Shown one piece after another: positions 15,144 through 19,135 of a DNA stretch of 19,135 nucleotides. This DNA is from Clostridiales bacterium (GTDB lineage Bacteria; Bacillota; Clostridia; Oscillospirales; JAAYXM01): assembly GCA_012515925.1 (NCBI GenBank), contig JAAYXM010000144.1, positions 1 to 19,135 of the forward strand, written 5' to 3'. How positions within the stretch are numbered: the stretch's first letter is position 1; every line of letters starts with the position of its first letter. Under the pieces are notes generated by a model, which was given only the letters and a program-made list of their open reading frames with translations, did no database searches and was not told the DNA's origin. The position numbers and the translations under genes were made by a program.

Positions 15144-16139
15144 CTATTTGAATTCGAATTTCCGCTTTTCACGGATATCTTCGCCTAAGAACTTAAGCGT
15201 AAGGTACTCGCCCGAAATACGCGAGTAAAGCTGCTCGTTGTATTTCCTGCGAATCTCGCCGAGCGTTAAGGTCGAGATGATTATTGTTTTTTTACCGGTG
15301 AGCAGCCGGTAATTGATAAGATGATACAGCGCGGCGGTCGTATACGAGGTTATCATTTCACAGCCTAAATCGTCGATAACCAGAAGCTCGCATTCCTGAT
15401 AGCGCGAAACGCTGTCATCGCCCGAATCAATATCGCGCGAGAACTTGTCCTCCTCAAACGACGAGAGGATTTTAAAAGCCGTGTCGTATATGACGTACAC
15501 GCCTTTTTCCGCGCAAACCCGCGCGACGCAACAGGCAAGCAGCGTTTTGCCGAGACCGCTACCTCCCGTCATAAACAGGTTGTCCGAGGCTTTGCCGAAA
15601 TGCTCGGAGTAATCGACGCAGTAGTTGTAGACCTCCTCCATCTGCTCGTACGGGGATATGTCGTGACCCTCCGCCTTTTCCTTTGAATAGTAGTCGAGGC
15701 TTACCGAGTCAAAGCTCTCTCTGCCGACCGGGAAAACCTTGTCAAGCTCTTTTGACTGCGCCTTGGAGTACTGCCCGACCAGACACGCGCAGGGGCTGTC
15801 GCCCAGATACCCCGTATCCTCGCAGTTCATGCAGTCGTAATGCGTGTCGAGGTAGTCGAACGTATAACCCGCGGCGACCAGAAGCTCGGAGCGCTCGGCC
15901 TGCAGCGCGAGGTTTTTCTCGCGCACCGCGCGCAGCATCGGAGCGGCGTCGCTTTTGGTATTAAACGCCGATTTAATGATATCCAAAGCTGTGGTTTTTA
16001 ATTCAATATCAATTTCCGCGATGCGCGGAATTTCTTCATAAATCTTTTCGCGGCGCAGCGCCGCCCGGTTTTCATAATCAAGACGCCTTGCGCGCATTTC
16101 CTTGAGGACGCTCCCGAGAATCTTTTTATCGAAGGTCAT
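15144..16139 (-). CDS. DnaI/DnaC-type replicative helicase loader ATPase
   Basis: An AAA+ ATPase of the DnaC/DnaI/IstB group, which loads the replicative helicase at the origin and at restarted forks. The 331 residues show a Lys/Arg-rich N-domain, a four-cysteine zinc-binding knuckle (Cys103, Cys106, Cys117, Cys119) as in DnaI, Walker A GGSGLGKT (192-199), Walker B LLVIDDLG (252-259), sensor I around IISTLT (288-293) and a likely arginine finger Arg307 in YSRIS. The ATG overlaps the dnaD-like stop by 4 nt, so translation is coupled. IstB, the transposition helper, has the same core, but the zinc knuckle and the partner gene point to helicase loading. Confidence 0.9.
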   Translation of the reverse strand: MTFDKKILGSVLKEMRARRLDYENRAALRREKIYEEIPRIAEIDIELKTTALDIIKSAFNTKSDAAPMLRAVREKNLALQAERSELLVAAGYTFDYLDTHYDCMNCEDTGYLGDSPCACLVGQYSKAQSKELDKVFPVGRESFDSVSLDYYSKEKAEGHDISPYEQMEEVYNYCVDYSEHFGKASDNLFMTGGSGLGKTLLACCVARVCAEKGVYVIYDTAFKILSSFEEDKFSRDIDSGDDSVSRYQECELLVIDDLGCEMITSYTTAALYHLINYRLLTGKKTIIISTLTLGEIRRKYNEQLYSRISGEYLTLKFLGEDIREKRKFEFK

Positions 16140-17089
16140 GTGCCGCTCCCCTTTCGCTTTCTGTTAATCTCCTTAAGACGGCGGATTTCATCAAGCTCGC
16201 GGCGGCGCTCCGTGTCGCTGATTGGGGATTTGCCGCGCTGCGGCTTGTCAAAGTCCTCGCGCCCGACCTGCTCTGCTGTTGTAAACCCTTTGGAGTGCCA
16301 GCTTTTTAGTATCGTGTCCATGTATTTCCACTTAAGGCCGCCCGTCTTAATGACCGTTATGTCGTATGCCTTTATAATCAGCTCGTTTTTTAAATCCATA
16401 TCAATCCATGAGTCTATGTACCGGCTTTCGGTGGGCGACAGCGCGCGCCCGCCGATATTTATAAGCCGCGCGATTTGCGCGGTGCGCGTGCCGAGGCGTT
16501 CCTGCTTTTTAAGGTATTCCTCGGCCTGCTCCTGGGTCATTATCCCGAGGTTCGCCCATAGCCGCGCGCGGCTCTCAATGCCGCGCATGGTCGGCATTCT
16601 GCCCTCGCCGTATTTTTTACGCGTTTCGTCGATACAGCTTGTTATGATAAGGCAGATAACATCCACCGGAAGCCCCATCCATGAATAGATGCCGAGGAGC
16701 GTTTGCGTATCCACGGTGGAGAGAAGCTTGCCTAATTTCTTTTGCGTGAAATCCAGAAGGTACTTAAACGGCTCGTCCTTTTCTATCGCGCAGGCAATGT
16801 CCGACGGCGAATACTCCGGGAGCGTGTCCGGGCGTTCGGGTATGGTTTTCACGGTATCCTGCCCGACAAGCCCGAGTTTTATAAGAAGGTTTAACGCGGC
16901 GGATATCTCGTCGCTGCTTTTTTTCAGGCGCGAGGCCGCAAGTCCGTCGTCAAACTCACCGTTATGGGAAAGTATGTACAGATAAAGCAGCGCGGCCAGC
17001 CCGTCTCCGCTGTCCATAAGCGCGTTTGCCGCGCCGGATTCGATGACAAGCCGGTTGCCGCACGGTATTTTAAGCTTTTTAACCGCCAT
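16136..17089 (-). CDS. DnaD domain protein, replication initiation/restart
   Basis: DnaD-type proteins help assemble the primosome with DnaB/DnaI in low-GC Gram-positives. The 317 residues include an N-terminal winged-helix-like region (about 1-85), a first DnaD/DnaB2 helical domain (about 95-170, with LGKLLS and IYSWMGLPVDVICLII), and a second related domain (about 220-280) whose YMDTILKSWHSKGF is the typical YxxxIxxW signature. The basic C-terminus probably contacts DNA. The start is taken at ATG 17089 after a G-rich GGGTGGGG ribosome site; a longer frame upstream reads through the promoter and a palindrome and is not coding. First gene of the leftward dnaD-dnaI-dacA-lipoprotein-glycosylase operon. 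Confidence 0.88.
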   Translation of the reverse strand: MAVKKLKIPCGNRLVIESGAANALMDSGDGLAALLYLYILSHNGEFDDGLAASRLKKSSDEISAALNLLIKLGLVGQDTVKTIPERPDTLPEYSPSDIACAIEKDEPFKYLLDFTQKKLGKLLSTVDTQTLLGIYSWMGLPVDVICLIITSCIDETRKKYGEGRMPTMRGIESRARLWANLGIMTQEQAEEYLKKQERLGTRTAQIARLINIGGRALSPTESRYIDSWIDMDLKNELIIKAYDITVIKTGGLKWKYMDTILKSWHSKGFTTAEQVGREDFDKPQRGKSPISDTERRRELDEIRRLKEINRKRKGSGT

Positions 17090-17120
17090 ACGCCCCACCC
17101 CCAAAAAAACTGCTGATACT

Positions 17121-17149
17121 ATTATAACCCGTCTTGCGGCGAACGTAAA
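17121..17149 (-). promoter_or_regulatory. Sigma-A promoter of the dnaD operon
   Basis: On the minus strand TTTACG (17149-17144), a 17-nt spacer and a perfect TATAAT (17126-17121), about 32 nt before the dnaD-like ATG. It lies downstream of the ECF-gene terminator, so the operon has its own promoter. Confidence 0.75.
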
Positions 17150-17191
17150 GCAAAAAAGTCTTGCCTTCTCATGCCCGCGTATTGCAGGTTT

Positions 17192-17244
17192 AATTGTAAC
17201 CTTGCCGCTCCCCTCCTTTAAGGGGAGGGGAGCGGCGGACAATT
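17192..17244. repeat. MITE-like palindromic repeat with 13-bp arms
   Basis: GCCGCTCCCCTCC (17204-17216) and GGAGGGGAGCGGC (17224-17236) are exact inverted repeats around a 7-nt loop, and the outer edges AATTGT (17192-17197) and ACAATT (17239-17244) are themselves inverted. No T-run follows. It sits between the ECF terminator and the dnaD promoter. The nested inverted ends suggest a small non-coding dispersed element; a related palindrome is at 4421-4456. Confidence 0.7.
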
Positions 17245-17279
17245 GCTTTCACAGCTTGTGTCAATCATACGGCGAAACG

Positions 17280-17332
17280 TTAAGAAAAAAATAAACCCCC
17301 GTCACAATCCGTTTTCGAATTATAACGGGGGT
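17280..17332 (-). terminator. Intrinsic terminator of the YwlG-ECF unit
   Basis: On the minus strand ACCCCCGT (17332-17325) and ACGGGGGT (17302-17295) pair as an 8-bp stem around a 22-nt loop, followed immediately by a T-rich run (17294-17280, TTATTTTTTTT). It ends 13 nt past the ECF gene stop, a textbook rho-independent terminator apart from the large loop. Confidence 0.85.
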
Positions 17333-17345
17333 GGTATTGCACGGT

Positions 17346-17993
17346 TTAATTAAGCTTGTTATCCATATCATCCATATACTTAAGTAATATCTTCGCGACC
17401 AGCGTGCAGACTATAACGGCGAAAATCGCCTCGGGTACGCCGTTTAACGCTACGATACCCAAAAGCATCTTCGCGAACGCGCCGTATGTCGGGTTTTCCA
17501 GGCCGAAGCCCGCCACGGCACGCTCAAACGCGAACACATACACGCCGCCCAGGACAAATATCGTATTGGTTATCGAACCGATAAACGAGGAGATGCCCAG
17601 CGCGAAAACCTTTGTCTTGTCGATTTTCCTGCCAAGCCTGAACGCGAGGCCGGAAAACAAGCCGGTTAAAACCCTCGGGACAACAAGTATCGCGGCCACA
17701 AGAAACAGGGTATACCAGGCGTTTCCCTCGACTAAAACAATCGTTGCCAGCAAATCCGGTGTCGTCAGCGCGCGGAAAAAGCTTGTAAGACCGAATACCA
17801 GCCCGAGAAACGTGCCGCCCCAAATGCCCAAAACAAAGCTTCCTATGATAACCGGAATATGAACCGTTGTGATGGCGACGCCGGGAATCATTATATATCC
17901 CGCCGGAGTGAAAGCCAACACTATGATAATCGCGCTGAACAGCGCAAAAAGAATCAGCTTGACTAAAAATTTTGATACTCTCCTGTTTTCCAT
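17346..17993 (-). CDS. ECF transporter S component, substrate unknown
   Basis: A 215-residue hydrophobic membrane protein of the ECF-type S-component family, the substrate-binding subunit that docks with a shared EcfA/A'/T energising module to import vitamins or other micronutrients. About six membrane helices can be seen: 10-28, 33-50 with the conserved GVAITTVHIPVIIG segment (38-51), 55-75, 85-115, 125-155 and 175-205. The helix 1 Ala motif that contacts EcfT is not clearly legible. No EcfAT genes are present, consistent with a group II system. Translation starts at ATG 17993 with AAAGGAG at good spacing. It follows the YwlG-like gene by 27 nt and ends at a terminator. No riboswitch precedes it, so the substrate cannot be inferred; pantothenate- or folate-type S components are the nearest guess. 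Confidence 0.85.
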   Translation of the reverse strand: MENRRVSKFLVKLILFALFSAIIIVLAFTPAGYIMIPGVAITTVHIPVIIGSFVLGIWGGTFLGLVFGLTSFFRALTTPDLLATIVLVEGNAWYTLFLVAAILVVPRVLTGLFSGLAFRLGRKIDKTKVFALGISSFIGSITNTIFVLGGVYVFAFERAVAGFGLENPTYGAFAKMLLGIVALNGVPEAIFAVIVCTLVAKILLKYMDDMDNKLN

Positions 17994-18020
17994 ATGAAAG
18001 CTCCTTTACATAAAAAATAA

Positions 18021-18587
18021 TTATGTCATGCGCTCGTCATAGCATGCGCGGCTGCCCCCGATATATTTTGGACGGGTTTTCGCGCAAACAAGACAAGCCT
18101 TGCCGATTGATGAAACACTGAGCCTTAAGGGAATCGCGACGCTTTTTAAATGCATGCCGATTAAGGTGTTCCCGATGTCCATGCCCGCGTCCGCCTTAAT
18201 TGCCTCGACGGCGACCGGGTTTTCGAACGCGTTGTATGCCGCGGTCGCGAACGAGCCGCCCGCCTTCGGATGCGGCACGACGTTGACGGTTTCAAGTCCG
18301 CGCGCCGCCGCGGCTTCCCGCGGGATGATTATCGCGCGGTTTAAATGCTCGCAGCACTGGGCTGCAAGGTAAATGCCTTTTTGCTTAAGTATAGAATATA
18401 CCGTATCGAATATGGCGCTTCCCAGTTTTTCGCTCGAAGCGGTGCCGATATTGTGCCCCGCGACCTCGCTTGTCGAACAGCCCGCTACCAGGATGTCGCC
18501 GGAATTCAGCTTGGCTTCGCCGAGCAGTTCACGGACCGCCTTTTCCATATCCCGTTTTATTTCCTCAATCATTTTCTCCTCAGACAT
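18021..18587 (-). CDS. DUF436 (YwlG family, TIGR01440) protein
   Basis: A 188-residue cytoplasmic protein of the conserved Firmicute YwlG family, whose function is not established. Identifying segments are GDILVAGCSTSEVAGHNIG (about 30-48), GIYLAAQCCEHLNRA (about 70-84), VNVVPHPKAGGSFATAAY (about 101-118) and ADAGMDIGNTLIGMHLK (about 132-148). The clustered Cys, His and Gly suggest a ligand- or metal-binding pocket. The start is taken at ATG 18587, directly after a GGTGGAGAG ribosome site; a longer frame upstream runs through the promoter and is not coding. It forms a two-gene unit with the ECF S component. Confidence 0.9.
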   Translation of the reverse strand: MSEEKMIEEIKRDMEKAVRELLGEAKLNSGDILVAGCSTSEVAGHNIGTASSEKLGSAIFDTVYSILKQKGIYLAAQCCEHLNRAIIIPREAAAARGLETVNVVPHPKAGGSFATAAYNAFENPVAVEAIKADAGMDIGNTLIGMHLKSVAIPLRLSVSSIGKACLVCAKTRPKYIGGSRACYDERMT

Positions 18588-18653
18588 TCTCTCCACCCGC
18601 AGTATTAAAAGCTTTCTGTATATTAATAAACTTCCCATCTTTTGATTTTTAAT

Positions 18654-18682
18654 AGTATAGCACCGATGAACCGAAAATGCAA
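18654..18682 (-). promoter_or_regulatory. Sigma-A promoter of the YwlG-ECF unit
   Basis: On the minus strand TTGCAT (18682-18677), 17 nt, TATACT (18659-18654) with an upstream TGC (extended -10). The leader to the ATG is about 60 nt and shows no riboswitch. The -35 box lies inside the start of the open RHS frame on the other strand. Confidence 0.75.
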
Positions 18683-19135
18683 GCGTACATGTGCGACTAC
18701 CGGGAATATCAAGGCGGACAAAGAAAAGTCCACTGAGAAGATTCAAACCGCCGCATCAAACCGCCGGGACGGTTCTCGTGGTCTACGATAACGCGGGGAA
18801 TATGCTTCAGCAGTTTGATGGCAAGAACAACGTAACCGAGGTGCAATACAACGTTCGCGGACTTCCGAAAACGCGCATTGACGGTGCGGGGCTTGCCGAG
18901 ACGTATACCTATTATGCGAATGGTGCGATGCACACAAAAACCGACCGGAATACAGTCATAACGACATATATGTATGACATATTCGGCCGTATTGCATGCC
19001 AAACCGCGGGTCAGGAAAGTATATCATATACCTACGACGATAACGGAAATCAGCTCACAATGACGGACTCAAGCGGAACAACCGAGCGCACGTATGACGA
19101 GCTTGGGCGCGTGCTAACCAAAACCGTGCCGGTAT
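18670..19135 (+). CDS. RHS/YD-repeat protein fragment, no credible start, cut by window edge
   Basis: The frame opens after a TGA at 18667-18669 and runs to the right edge, 155 codons. From about 18769 it is clear RHS/YD-repeat sequence: VVYDNAGNMLQQFDG, QYNVRGLPKTR, YTYYANGAM, YMYDIFGRIACQ, YTYDDNGNQLTMTD and RTYDELGRVLTKT, spaced roughly every 20 residues. Such repeats build the cocoon-like shell of large secreted or surface proteins that often end in a variable toxin. The first ~33 codons are Lys/Arg/Pro-rich and do not look like YD repeats. There is no signal peptide, ribosome site or promoter, and the best starts (GTG 18691, ATG 18802) are unsupported. It may be a 5'-truncated remnant, a silent cassette, or the product of an assembly join, which is common in RHS regions. 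Confidence 0.7.

Noticed and set aside
17090..17242. 51-residue N-terminal extension of the DnaD-like protein
   Set aside because: It would translate the promoter and part of the palindromic repeat; the ATG at 17089 has a ribosome site and matches the domain start.
17994..18020. Riboswitch controlling the ECF transporter gene
   Set aside because: Only 27 nt separate it from the preceding gene, and the ~60-nt leader of the unit is A/T-rich without a recognisable aptamer.
18588..18746. 53-residue extension of the YwlG-like protein
   Set aside because: It spans the promoter (18654-18682) and part of the opposite RHS frame, and the family begins at about the ATG 18587.
1..19135. CRISPR array, tRNA, rRNA, IS element, prophage or defence island
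   Set aside because: No regular direct repeats, cloverleaf sequences, transposase or phage genes were seen on reading both strands.

Overview
The window reads as chromosome of a low-GC-lineage but moderately GC-rich Firmicute of the class Clostridia, probably an uncultured gut-type Oscillospirales/Christensenellales relative. The grounds are a short NusA without C-terminal acidic repeats, the gene order rimP-nusA-ylxR-ylxQ-infB-rbfA-nrnA-truB-ribF, a DnaD protein beside a DnaI-type helicase loader, an ECF transporter S component, YwiB- and YwlG-type proteins, strong AGGAGG-type ribosome sites and frequent TTG start codons. The genus cannot be fixed from the sequence alone.

Left part (1-4368): a leftward galE lacking only its last few codons is divergent from a rightward group: a DUF1934 (YwiB-like) protein, a secreted S41 carboxyl-terminal processing protease with PDZ and peptidoglycan-binding domains, and a MetH-type homocysteine methyltransferase whose C-terminus looks like a shrunken pterin-binding domain. 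A 12-bp-arm palindrome follows.

Centre (4512-12324): a strong sigma-A promoter and a short leader with a hairpin open the nine-gene transcription/translation operon. It covers ribosome maturation (RimP, RbfA), termination/antitermination (NusA), RNA-binding proteins (YlxR, YlxQ), initiation (IF-2), nanoRNA and pAp turnover (NrnA), tRNA pseudouridylation (TruB) and flavin cofactor synthesis (RibF). Genes are tightly spaced, several overlapping by 4 nt. A perfect GC-rich hairpin separates it from the convergent operon.

Right part (18587-12358, leftward): two transcription units. One encodes a YwlG/DUF436 protein and an ECF S component, ended by a clear intrinsic terminator. The other has its own sigma-A promoter and encodes DnaD-like protein, DnaI-like loader, a DacA-type D,D-carboxypeptidase with a poly-arginine tail, an unrecognised lipoprotein and a family 6 hypoxanthine-DNA glycosylase. 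At the right edge (18670-19135, rightward) is an RHS/YD-repeat reading frame with no visible start, promoter or ribosome site.

Most of the window is conserved housekeeping DNA. I did not find a defence system, CRISPR array, tRNA or rRNA gene, IS element or prophage. The unusual points are the RHS fragment, the truncated MetH-like protein, the KAG motif and Arg tail of the carboxypeptidase, the YwlG/ECF pairing, three short intergenic palindromes, and a shared TTGCA-type -35 box.
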